Source: Phycisphaerales bacterium
Lineage (GTDB): Bacteria; Planctomycetota; Phycisphaerae; Phycisphaerales; SM1A02
Assembly: GCA_020427625.1 (NCBI GenBank)
Contig: JAGQOI010000265.1
Coordinates: 1 to 9,634, forward strand
Direction of reading: 5' to 3'
Length of the DNA stretch: 9,634 bases
Part shown: positions 1 through 6,989 of the stretch, piece by piece
Numbering within the stretch: the first letter of the stretch is position 1
Layout of the letters: each line of letters starts with the position of its first letter
The notes under the pieces: model-generated
Seen by the model: only the letters and a program-made list of their open reading frames with translations
What the model was told of the DNA's origin: nothing
Databases searched by the model: none
Position numbers and translations under genes: made by a program

Positions 1-2
1 CC

Positions 3-3000
3 GACGATCGGCGGGGCGCCTCGCTCGGTCCAGCGGAGGCGGATGGTCGTCGCGTCCGACGCGGTGCGATCGAGGGACCACTCGACGCGGGTCACGCCGT
101 CGCTCGCGCCGAGGGCGCCGTACTTCAGGCTGTTGATGAGCAGTTCGTGCATGACCATCGCGAGCGCGGTCGCCTGGCGCGGGGGCACGAGGACGTCCTC
201 GCCTTCGAGTTCGACGCGTCCGACGGTTTCGGCGGCGGCGAGCGTGCGCAGCATCTCGTGCAGGCGCAGGCTGCGCCAATGGGCGTGCGAGAGCATCGCG
301 TGCACGTTCGCCATCGCGCCGATGCGCCGGCGGATCGACTCCGCGAAGGCGCCCACGTCCGTGGCGCTACGCACGCCGATGGTGATGAGCGATTCGAGCG
401 ACGCGAGGTTGTTGCGGACCCGGTGATCGAGTTCGCGGAACAGGAGACGCTCGAGCTGCGTCCGCTCGTAGAGTTCGGCCTCCGTCTGCTTGCGCTTGCT
501 GATGTTCTCGATCATCGCGACGCCGAACCGGCGCGGCCCGTCGCCGGCCGGCGCGAGGTTCATCGTCGTGCGCCCCCACAGGGTCTGACCCGAGGTCGTG
601 CGGTAGCGGACCTCGAGGGCCGCGGACCGCCCGTTCGAGAACAGCGTCCCGAACGACGACGTGAACGTCGGGACGTCGTCGGGATGGAGCAGTTCCGAGA
701 ACGGGCGCCCGGCGAGGGCGTCGGCCTCGGCGCCGAGCATCTCGCCCAGCGCCCGGTTCGCCTGCTGGATGCGTCCGTCGCCGTCGACGAGCGCGATCCC
801 GATGCCCGAGTTCTCGAACATCCCCCGCAGCCGACCCTCGTTCTCGCGGAGCGCCCGCTCGGCGCGATGACGCTCGGTGATGTCGCGGACGATGGCCTGA
901 CAACTGCCGTTGAGACTCCGCTTCGCGCTCACCTCCACCGGGATCTCCCGACCGTCGCCGCAGCGGAACGGCATTTCGCGCAACCGGGGCTCGGCGTCGG
1001 CGGCGACCTCGTCCACCCGCTGCCACGCGGGAAACACGTCGTCGACCCGCTGCCCGAGCGCCTCGGCGTAGGGAAGACGCAGGAGCTGGCATCCCGCGGC
1101 ATTCACGTCGGCGATGCGTCCGGACGCGTCGATGATGAAGATGCCGTCCGACGCCTGCTCGAACAGGCCGCGGTACTGCTCGCGACTCCGCGACAGCGAA
1201 TCCGCGCTCGCCTGGCGTTCGATCTCGCCGCCGATCCAGCGGGCCATGAGCTGGATGAGTTCGTGGTCGACCGACTGGAACGGCCACTCGCGGGGCTCAC
1301 GTCGGCCGAAGCACACCGTTCCGTACACGCGGCCGTCGACGTAGACCGGGCATCCGATGTAGCACTCCCACTGGAAGCTCGGGTAGCACGGGAAGTTCGC
1401 CCAGGGCGTGTCCCGGGCGATGTCGAACGACACCGGGCGTCCCGAGTCCAGCGTGCTGGCGCAGTAGGTGTGCGCGCACGGCAGGGCCGCGCCGACCTCG
1501 AAGCCGAACCCCCCGCGATCGATCGCCGCCGTCGCGACGAGATCCTCGCCGTCGAGCCGGGTGAGGAGTCCGATGGACATGTCGAAGTGGTCGCAGCCGA
1601 TGGCGAGGACGTCGTGGATGCGTTCGTCGAGACTGCGGTCGGACCGCGCCGCCAGCGCGTGCAGTTCGCGCAACGCCGACCGGCTGTCCCGCAGCGCCAG
1701 TTCGGTGATCTTCTGATCGGTGATGTCGAGCATGACGCCCGCGAGATACGGCGGGCGGTCCGGCGGCTGGAGCCAGAACATCCGATCTTCGATCCAGATG
1801 TAGCGGCCGTCGCGCCGTCGCAATCGCGCCTGGAGCCGCAGCGGCCCGACCCGGCCGCGCGCTTCCCATTCCCGCAGACGCGCCTCGGCCCCGGCGCGGT
1901 CGTCCGGATGCAGCACGGTCCAGAACAACTGCCGATCGTGCTTGAGTTCGGCGGAGGTGTACCCGAGCAGGTTCTCGATCGTCTCGCTCACGAACTCCCG
2001 CTCGGGCGACGTCTCGTACACGACGAGGTTGGGCAGGTGCTGGAGCAGCATCGCCATCCGCATCTGCTCGGCGTCCGCCGTCGCCGCCGCGAGATGACCC
2101 TCGGTCACGTCCATCGCGATGCCGATCGTGCCCGTGATCACGCCCGAATCGTCGCGGAGCGGCTGGACGTGCGACTGGTAGACGCGACCGCCCCAGGTGA
2201 TGTCGTAGGTCTCCGATGCGCCGCCCAGCGCCCGGCGCGCGGCGGCGATCGGCAGGAAGGTCGGATCGTCCGTTCCGAAGTACTCCGCCAGCGTCATTCC
2301 GACCGCGGCTCCCGGCTCGGTGCCGAGCGCGGCGAGACCCAGGCCGTGACTCGACGTGAACCGCAGATCGACGTCCGTCGACCACAGCACCATCGGCATG
2401 CATTCGAGCACGACGTGCAGCCGATGACGGTGCGCCGCCGCCGACGCCGCGTCGCGGTTCGCGCGGCCCGCCCGCAGGATCGCCGACGCGACGTCCGCGA
2501 GCGACGCCATGAACGTCTGTTCGTCCGCACGCCATCGACGCAGACCGCTCTGCTCGACGTGCAGCAGGCCGAGCGGCGCGCCGTCGACGCCGCGGATCGG
2601 CGCGAGAAGCATCGACACCGATCGCGCGGGATCGCCGCTCGCGCGGGCGAACGCGGCGGTCCGCGGGTCGCCCGTCGCATCGACGGTGCTCAGCACGCGC
2701 ACCTCCGCGAACCGCTCGACGAGATCGCCGATCGCGTCCAGCGAGACCTCCGCCGCCAGTCCGTCCGGGCGCGCCGCCGACGCCTCGCCCGGATCGAAGC
2801 GGACGAGGCGCGAAGACGACGGGTCGCCCTGCCAGAGGGCGACGATGCCGGCGCCGAGCATCACGGTCGCCGCCTCGACGACCTGTCCGATGCCGTACGT
2901 GCCGTCGCCGTCGAAGAGCCCGGGGTTCGTCGCGAGGCGCACGAGGATCCGGTTCTGCTCGGCGAGCTGGTCGCCCCGAGCCCGCAGCGCCGCCTCGCGT

Positions 3001-4235
3001 CGATGTCGCGCGGAGACGTCCTTCGCGATGCCCGCGAGACGACCGACGACGCCGTCGGACGCGAACACCGGGAACATGCGGATCCGCACCCAGCGGCACC
3101 CGCCGTCCTCGGTCGCCCGCACCCGGATCGTGACATCGGCCTCCCGCCCGTCCAGCGCCACCGCGATCGACTCGTCGAGGGTCGCGAGATCCTCGGGCAC
3201 GACGAACGGACGCAGCGGACAGGCCTCGCGGTCGACGCCGTTCGCGGACGGGCGGCCGAACAGGCGCCCGAGCGCCGGACTCACGAACAGACTTCCCCCC
3301 TCGTCGCGATCGAAGAGCCAGAACACGTCGTCGATGTGGTCGACGAGTGCGCGCAGCGAGTCCGTCGCGTCCGGCGCAACGACGCCGTCGGGCGCGACGA
3401 ACAACCCGCCGACCGCCACCCCGACCCGACGCATGACCGCGTCCAGCACCGACACGCGACGCATCCGCGATCCGGTCACCGCCGTGAGCACGCCGACGAT
3501 CCGGCCGCCCGCGCGAATCGGCGCGGCGATCGTCGTGCCCGCGTCGTACATCGCCCGCGAACGCGCGCCGACGCCCGACGTCGCCGAGGCGATGCAGACC
3601 CGACCGTCGCGCACGACCTCCGCGGCCCACGACGACGACACCGGGCCGCGACGCGTCCAAGGCCCCGCGCCGCCCGTTCCACACCCGGCGAGCACGATGC
3701 GCTCGTCCGTCGACGGGTCCCAGCGTTCGATGAGCACGTCGCGAAATCCGAACGGTTCGGCCACGGCACGGGCGACGGCGCGCCACGCGGCCGGGTCTCC
3801 CGGTGCCGCGCCGACCAGCCGCCGACACGCCTCGCGCTCCGCGTCCAGCAGATCGATCGACGTGCGATCGCGCAGGATGCCGACGATCTCGTCGTCGGAG
3901 GGCAGGAAGGTGATCTCCCAGGAGCACGTCGCGCCGTCGTCGCCTCGCAGACCCGCGACCTCGACGACGGACGTCTCGCCGGCGCCGGCCCGGGCGAGCG
4001 CGGCATCCACCGCGACCGCATCCGCCGACACCGTGAGCAGCGTGAGCAGATCGACCCGGTCGAGGGCGCGGGCGGCATGCCCGAGGCGCTCGGTCCACGC
4101 GGGATTGATGCTGATGATCCGTCCGTCGCGACGGAGGCGCACGACGGGATCCGGCAGGGCGTCGACGACGCCGAACGACGGTGAGACCGGCGCGTCTCCG
4201 CCCGATCGGGGCTGAATGGACTCACTCGGCGACAT
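3..4235 (-). CDS. Multi-PAS/GAF sensor histidine kinase, HWE/HisKA_2 type (C-terminus beyond window)
   Basis: Reading the minus strand from the ATG at 4235-4233 gives 1,411 codons with no stop, so the gene leaves the window at the left edge. Approximate modules: PAS 20-130, GAF 134-280, PAS 290-415, GAF 423-588, PAS 598-712, PAS 722-843 (WTVLHPDDR, PAS_3-like), GAF 856-1008 (YIGCPVYVDGRVYGTVCFG), PAS 1015-1125, PAS 1130-1261. The kinase core begins with ELDHRVRNNL, phosphoacceptor His1271, followed by an HWE-style helix (RIGAMANVHAML, then HWRSLRLHEML). The N-box is HELLINSLKYGAL (His1363, Asn1368), and W1402/E1404 lie in RWTERGAPP; His, W and E together define the HWE family. No TM segment or signal peptide is visible, so it should be cytoplasmic and sense soluble ligands or redox/light cofactors. 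HWE kinases autophosphorylate on His and pass phosphate to receiver domains; the partner is not in view. The ATG at 4235 has only a weak purine stretch upstream. It is transcribed divergently from the B12/GTPase gene. Family is secure; ligands and exact module borders are not. Confidence 0.93.
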   Translation of the reverse strand, partial: MSPSESIQPRSGGDAPVSPSFGVVDALPDPVVRLRRDGRIISINPAWTERLGHAARALDRVDLLTLLTVSADAVAVDAALARAGAGETSVVEVAGLRGDDGATCSWEITFLPSDDEIVGILRDRTSIDLLDAEREACRRLVGAAPGDPAAWRAVARAVAEPFGFRDVLIERWDPSTDERIVLAGCGTGGAGPWTRRGPVSSSWAAEVVRDGRVCIASATSGVGARSRAMYDAGTTIAAPIRAGGRIVGVLTAVTGSRMRRVSVLDAVMRRVGVAVGGLFVAPDGVVAPDATDSLRALVDHIDDVFWLFDRDEGGSLFVSPALGRLFGRPSANGVDREACPLRPFVVPEDLATLDESIAVALDGREADVTIRVRATEDGGCRWVRIRMFPVFASDGVVGRLAGIAKDVSARHRREAALRARGDQLAEQNRILVRLATNPGLFDGDGTYGIGQVVEAATVMLGAGIVALWQGDPSSSRLVRFDPGEASAARPDGLAAEVSLDAIGDLVERFAEVRVLSTVDATGDPRTAAFARASGDPARSVSMLLAPIRGVDGAPLGLLHVEQSGLRRWRADEQTFMASLADVASAILRAGRANRDAASAAAHRHRLHVVLECMPMVLWSTDVDLRFTSSHGLGLAALGTEPGAAVGMTLAEYFGTDDPTFLPIAAARRALGGASETYDITWGGRVYQSHVQPLRDDSGVITGTIGIAMDVTEGHLAAATADAEQMRMAMLLQHLPNLVVYETSPEREFVSETIENLLGYTSAELKHDRQLFWTVLHPDDRAGAEARLREWEARGRVGPLRLQARLRRRDGRYIWIEDRMFWLQPPDRPPYLAGVMLDITDQKITELALRDSRSALRELHALAARSDRSLDERIHDVLAIGCDHFDMSIGLLTRLDGEDLVATAAIDRGGFGFEVGAALPCAHTYCASTLDSGRPVSFDIARDTPWANFPCYPSFQWECYIGCPVYVDGRVYGTVCFGRREPREWPFQSVDHELIQLMARWIGGEIERQASADSLSRSREQYRGLFEQASDGIFIIDASGRIADVNAAGCQLLRLPYAEALGQRVDDVFPAWQRVDEVAADAEPRLREMPFRCGDGREIPVEVSAKRSLNGSCQAIVRDITERHRAERALRENEGRLRGMFENSGIGIALVDGDGRIQQANRALGEMLGAEADALAGRPFSELLHPDDVPTFTSSFGTLFSNGRSAALEVRYRTTSGQTLWGRTTMNLAPAGDGPRRFGVAMIENISKRKQTEAELYERTQLERLLFRELDHRVRNNLASLESLITIGVRSATDVGAFAESIRRRIGAMANVHAMLSHAHWRSLRLHEMLRTLAAAETVGRVELEGEDVLVPPRQATALAMVMHELLINSLKYGALGASDGVTRVEWSLDRTASDATTIRLRWTERGAPPIV

Positions 4236-4275
4236 GCGGCTCGGTTCCGGATCCCGGGAGACGAAGGACGCGGCT

Positions 4276-4281
4276 ATTGTA
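4276..4281 (-). promoter_or_regulatory. Possible -10 box for the kinase gene
   Basis: The minus strand reads TACAAT here, one mismatch from TATAAT, about 40 nt upstream of the kinase ATG. No convincing -35 hexamer lies at the expected spacing, so this is a weak prediction based on position and hexamer match only. Confidence 0.25.
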
Positions 4282-4289
4282 CGGATCGC

Positions 4290-4310
4290 CGGCCCGGTGC
4301 GGACCGGCCG
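4290..4310. promoter_or_regulatory. GC-rich hairpin in the divergent intergenic region
   Basis: GGCC-C-GGT pairs with ACC-GGCC around a GCGG loop, and an outer C-G pair (4290/4310) extends it: eight pairs with one bulged C. It lies between the two divergent starts, next to the dyad at 4316-4330. It could be an operator or a leader structure of the minus-strand transcript. There is no T-tract, so it is not a typical terminator. In such GC-rich DNA a hairpin of this size can arise by chance. Confidence 0.3.
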
Positions 4311-4315
4311 CGAAC

Positions 4316-4330
4316 TGCGATATGATCGCA
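4316..4330. promoter_or_regulatory. Perfect inverted repeat over a TATGAT -10-like box (operator candidate)
   Basis: The sequence TGCGAT-ATG-ATCGCA is a perfect 6-bp dyad with a 3-bp spacer. It contains TATGAT (4321-4326), one mismatch from the -10 consensus and read toward the B12/GTPase gene. Initiation a few bases downstream would leave a leader of about 50 nt before the ATG at 4384. A dyad on the -10 box is a typical repressor-site arrangement. No good -35 is visible, and no regulator gene for it is recognised in the window. Confidence 0.4.
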
Positions 4331-4383
4331 TGTCGCCCAACCGATCCTCGTCCCTCCATCAGTCCCCGTCCCCTGAACCGACC

Positions 4384-5496
4384 ATGCCGAATCCGACAAC
4401 CGAACCAACCTCCGCCCTCGACAAGAAGGATCGCGTCGCCGATCTGGACCATCGCCCCCGCGTGCTGCTCGGCAAGATGGGTCTCGACGGGCACGACCGG
4501 GGCGTGAAGCTCATCGCCCGCGCGTTGCGCGACAGCGGCGTGCACGTGATCTATTCGGGCCTGTGGCAGAAGCCGCGCAGTCTCGCGATCTCCGCCCGCG
4601 ACGAGGATGCGGACCTCATCGCGTGTTCGATGATGAGCAACTCGCACCTCGTGCTCGTGCCGCTGCTGATCGACGAGTGTGCGAAGGTCGGTCGTCCGGA
4701 CATGATCGTCAACGTCGGCGGCATCATTCCGCAGGAGGACGTGCCGACGTTGATCGACAAGGGCGTGCATCGGATCTTCCACACGGGCACGAGCATGGAC
4801 CAGCTCGTCGAGTCGGTGCGGGAGGCGACGCATCCCTACGGCGCGTTGCCGACGGATCACGCGACCGCGCGTCTGGCCCGCGCGATCAGTCTCGCCCACG
4901 CCGGGCGGGCGACGGACGCGCCGCGTCGTCGTCCCGCGCGGGTGGTCGGCATCACGGGTTCGCCGGGCGCCGGCAAGTCGACGCTGGTCGCGTCGATGGC
5001 GTCGGAGGCGGTTCGTCGCGGTCGTCGGATCGCGGTGGTCGCGTTCGACCCGATGAGTCCGATCACGAGCGGCGCCCTGCTCGGCGACCGTCTGCGGGTG
5101 GACTTCAACGCGGTGGACGAGAACGTGTTCTACCGGAGTCTCGCCATCGTCGGCGAGGACTACCGTTCGCTGCCGGACATCATCGAACTCATCGGCGGCG
5201 CCGGCTTCGACACGCTCATCGTCGAGACCGTGGGCGCCGGCCAGAACGACGTCGCGATCCGCGAACACGTCGACGCGACGGCGGTCGTCGTCGTCCCGGG
5301 CATGGGCGACGCCGTGCAGATGGACAAGGCGGGCATCCTCGAGATCGCCGACGTGTTCGTCGTGAACAAGGCCGACTTCGCGGGCGAAAGCAAGCTCGTG
5401 CGCGAACTGCTCGACATCGCGGGCGGACGCGCGATCTACGAAACCATCGCCACCCAGGGCAAGGGCGTCGTCGAACTCCTCGAGGGCCTGCTGTAG
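4384..5496 (+). CDS. Cobalamin-binding domain fused to MeaB-type (G3E) GTPase
   Basis: The protein has 370 residues from the chosen start. Residues ~26-150 match the B12-binding domain of methylmalonyl-CoA-type mutases: RVLLGKMGLDGHDRG, with DGHDRG at 35-40 and His37 as the expected lower cobalt ligand, plus VGGIIPQED (111-119). After a linker, residues ~185-370 form a P-loop GTPase of the MeaB/ArgK family: Walker A GSPGAGKS (192-199, Lys198), AFDPMSPITSGALLGDR, VETVGAGQ (280-287), AGILEIADVFVVNKAD with the NKAD guanine motif at 328-331. Known MeaB-type proteins load or protect adenosylcobalamin in acyl-CoA mutases, and the domain order equals the N-terminal half of IcmF. Here the protein stops after the GTPase: no mutase barrel follows, and the C-terminal arm of free-standing MeaB is absent. 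In-frame ATGs at 4216, 4234 and 4330 were rejected because the first two overlap the divergent kinase start and all add only non-conserved Ser/Pro/Arg-rich sequence. No Shine-Dalgarno is evident. Substrate and partner mutase are unknown. Confidence 0.9.
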   Translation: MPNPTTEPTSALDKKDRVADLDHRPRVLLGKMGLDGHDRGVKLIARALRDSGVHVIYSGLWQKPRSLAISARDEDADLIACSMMSNSHLVLVPLLIDECAKVGRPDMIVNVGGIIPQEDVPTLIDKGVHRIFHTGTSMDQLVESVREATHPYGALPTDHATARLARAISLAHAGRATDAPRRRPARVVGITGSPGAGKSTLVASMASEAVRRGRRIAVVAFDPMSPITSGALLGDRLRVDFNAVDENVFYRSLAIVGEDYRSLPDIIELIGGAGFDTLIVETVGAGQNDVAIREHVDATAVVVVPGMGDAVQMDKAGILEIADVFVVNKADFAGESKLVRELLDIAGGRAIYETIATQGKGVVELLEGLL

Positions 5497-5505
5497 GCGT
5501 TGGAC

Positions 5506-5642
5506 GTTCACCACGGAGGCACGGAGATCACGGAGAACGGGATCGGGTTCAGGATCGCGCGGCCGCGCCCACCCGATTCACCGAACGCCCCCGCGCGCAT
5601 CATCTTCAAACCAGATCCATCCTCCGTGCCTCCCTGGTAAAC
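5506..5642. repeat. Inverted-repeat-ended element, copy 1 (137 bp)
   Basis: The left end (GTTCACCACGGAGGCACGG...) and the reverse complement of the right end (GTTTACCAGGGAGGCACGG...) agree at about 20 of 22 positions. The left arm contains three iterations of CACGGAG. The interior holds the 12-bp palindrome GCGCGGCCGCGC and the strings CCGAACGCCCCCGCGC and CATCTTCAAACCA, all shared with copy 2. It begins 10 bp after the stop of the B12/GTPase gene, so in RNA it could fold into a long stem that ends or stabilises that transcript. It has no coding content. CACGGAGG-type repeats of this kind are, from memory, dispersed in intergenic DNA of several environmental phyla. Confidence 0.8.
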
Positions 5643-5657
5643 CCCCCGATCCGGAAT

Positions 5658-5800
5658 GCACCACGGAGTCACCGAGGCACGGAGGATCGCATCCGGTTCA
5701 TGATCGCGCGGCCGCGCCGACCCGAACTACCGAACGCCCCCGCGCCACCATCTTCAAACCAAGTTCACCCCTCCGTGTCCTCCGTGCCTCCGTGGTAAAC
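5658..5800. repeat. Inverted-repeat-ended element, copy 2 (143 bp)
   Basis: This is a tandem direct repeat of copy 1, about 15 bp after it. The left arm (ACCACGGAGTCACCGAGG...) and the reverse complement of the right arm (ACCACGGAGGCACGGAGG...) pair at roughly 24 of 27 positions with one gap. The interior repeats copy 1: GATCGCGCGGCCGCGCC, CCGAACGCCCCCGCGC and CATCTTCAAACCA. Differences from copy 1 (TCACC for GCAC in the left arm, an intact CCTCCGTGG on the right) show the copies have diverged. It ends 22 bp before the channel-like gene, so it also abuts that promoter. No transposase is nearby; if mobile, it would need help in trans. Confidence 0.8.
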
Positions 5801-5810
5801 CCCCGTATCG

Positions 5811-5816
5811 TATGAT
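5811..5816 (+). promoter_or_regulatory. Possible -10 box giving a near-leaderless channel transcript
   Basis: TATGAT, one mismatch from consensus, lies 6 bp upstream of the ATG at 5823, so transcription would begin at or next to the start codon. The same hexamer occurs before the B12/GTPase gene. The expected -35 position falls in the right arm of repeat copy 2 and has no good match. This is a weak prediction. Confidence 0.3.
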
Positions 5817-5822
5817 CCGGGC

Positions 5823-6908
5823 ATGCCCGTCCCTCGCATCGTGGACCTTCGGGATCAGCGGTCCGCGCACCGGATGGGGTCGCGCGTGTGGTCGCAGTGG
5901 TGCTTCCTCCGCGTGTGCGCGGCTCATTTCCGGGTGCGCTTCCTCTTCATGGCCGCCGTCATGCTGTTCGGCGCGATGCTCTTCTCGCGATTCGAAGGGC
6001 ACTCGTTCGGGCGCTCGATGTTCTTCACGTTCTCGCTGATCTTCGGCGAGGTCCCGGAGGCGTTCCCGGAGTCGTGGCTCCTCCAGGTGATCTTCTACGT
6101 CCTGCCGGTGCTCGGTCTCGTCGTCATCATCGAGGGCATCGTCGACATCGCCCTCGTCATGCGCGACCGTCGTCGTCTCGAGAGGAGTTGGTGCGCCATG
6201 CTCGCCCAGTCGTTCCGCGATCACGTCATTCTCGTCGGCTTCGGGCGCCTCGGGTTCCGGACGTACGAGATCCTCCGGCGCCTCGACCAGCCCGTCGTCG
6301 TCATCGAGCGCAATCCCGACAACGAGTTCCTCGAGGAACTCCGGCGCGACGGCACGCCGCTGTTCATCGGCGACTCCCGACGCGAAGCCCTGCTGACGGA
6401 CGCCAACGTGAAGCACGCGTCGAGCATCGTCATCGCGACGAACGACGACATGGCCAACCTCGAGACCGCCCTCGACGCCCGCCGGCAGAATCCCACCATC
6501 CGCGTCGTCATCCGCATGTTCGACCAGGGCATCGCCGACAAGATCAGCAAGGGCTTCGACATCCACCTCGCGATGTCCCAGTCCGCGCTCTCCGCGCCGA
6601 CCTTCGCGACCTGCGCCCTCGCGCCCGCGACCATCAACAGCGTCATCATCGGCGACCGACTCGTCGCCATGCAGCGGTGGCTCGTCCGCACGGACGGGCC
6701 CCTCTGCGGCTGCCGCATCGGCGACCTCGCCCGCGATCGCGGCCTCGGCGTCGTCGAACACCGGCGACCCGGCCTCGACCCTCGCCTCTGTCCCGACCCC
6801 GATACCGTCCTCGAAGCCGGCGACGGCATCGTCCTCCAGGGACCCATCGACACCCTCCAGTCCCTCCGCGATCAGGCCATCGCCCGCGCGGTGGGCGGCA
6901 CGCCCTGA
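5823..6908 (+). CDS. Two-TM ion-channel-like protein with TrkA-N (RCK) domain
   Basis: The protein has 361 residues. A short basic N-terminus precedes TM1 (~38-55), a pore-like re-entrant segment (~62-83) and TM2 (~86-112, very hydrophobic, ending in the charged RDRRRLERSW). A Rossmann TrkA-N/RCK domain starts near 134 (HVILVGFGRLG, GxGxxG at 139-144, then acidic VVVIERNPDN), continues through DSRREALLTDANV and ATNDDMANLETALDARR, and is followed by a TrkA-C-like end (~280-355). RCK domains bind NAD(H), nucleotides or cations and gate K+ channels. The pore segment reads TFSLIFGEVPEAFP where K+ channels have TVGYGD, so K+ selectivity cannot be assumed. The ATG at 5823 was chosen; Met18 (5874) is an alternative that keeps every domain. 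No Shine-Dalgarno is visible, consistent with a possible leaderless message. It follows the tandem repeats and is 81 bp before the next gene, with no functional link seen to either neighbour. Confidence 0.9.
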   Translation: MPVPRIVDLRDQRSAHRMGSRVWSQWCFLRVCAAHFRVRFLFMAAVMLFGAMLFSRFEGHSFGRSMFFTFSLIFGEVPEAFPESWLLQVIFYVLPVLGLVVIIEGIVDIALVMRDRRRLERSWCAMLAQSFRDHVILVGFGRLGFRTYEILRRLDQPVVVIERNPDNEFLEELRRDGTPLFIGDSRREALLTDANVKHASSIVIATNDDMANLETALDARRQNPTIRVVIRMFDQGIADKISKGFDIHLAMSQSALSAPTFATCALAPATINSVIIGDRLVAMQRWLVRTDGPLCGCRIGDLARDRGLGVVEHRRPGLDPRLCPDPDTVLEAGDGIVLQGPIDTLQSLRDQAIARAVGGTP

Positions 6909-6971
6909 CCCGATTCCCGCGACCCGACCCTTGGCATCCCGGCCGACCGACGTGAGAATGAACGCGAGACT

Positions 6972-6989
6972 CATCGAGGGGATCCCGAC
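6972..6989 (+). promoter_or_regulatory. Ribosome-binding leader of the first paralogue, with embedded palindrome
   Basis: The sequence TCGAGGGGATCCCGAC directly precedes the ATG at 6990. GAGGGG is a reasonable Shine-Dalgarno at normal spacing and overlaps the palindrome GGGATCCC. The same arrangement precedes the paralogue at 8850, which supports both start codons. Confidence 0.5.

Noticed and set aside
1297..4098. A 933-codon minus-strand ORF, with shorter ones at 367-1287 and 3476-4225
   Set aside because: These are other frames of the kinase gene, dominated by Arg, Gly, Ala and Ser with no motifs. The true frame is the open one starting at 4235.
147..4184. A 1,345-codon plus-strand ORF rich in Arg, Asp, Glu and His
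   Set aside because: It is antisense to the kinase. Its composition is the usual mirror of a GC-rich coding frame and it shows no domain motifs, while the opposite frame has clear PAS, GAF and HWE motifs.
4216..4383. Longer start for the B12/GTPase gene (ATG at 4216, 4234 or 4330)
   Set aside because: The two earliest starts overlap the divergent kinase start, and 4330 lies at the dyad/-10 region. The added residues are non-conserved and low in complexity.
4236..4383. Cobalamin riboswitch before the B12/GTPase gene
   Set aside because: The gap is only 148 bp and shows no B12-box-like sequence, only short hairpins.
4222..5514. A 430-codon minus-strand ORF opposite the B12/GTPase gene
   Set aside because: It is a His/Asp/Arg-rich antisense shadow of a gene with clear catalytic motifs.
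5506..5800. CRISPR array or satellite
   Set aside because: There are only two units. Their interiors are conserved rather than unique spacers, and the unit ends are inverted repeats.
5754..6974. A 406-codon minus-strand ORF opposite the channel-like gene
   Set aside because: It is an Asp/Glu/Gly-rich mirror frame. The plus strand has the TM helices and GxGxxG motif, and the ORF runs into repeat copy 2.
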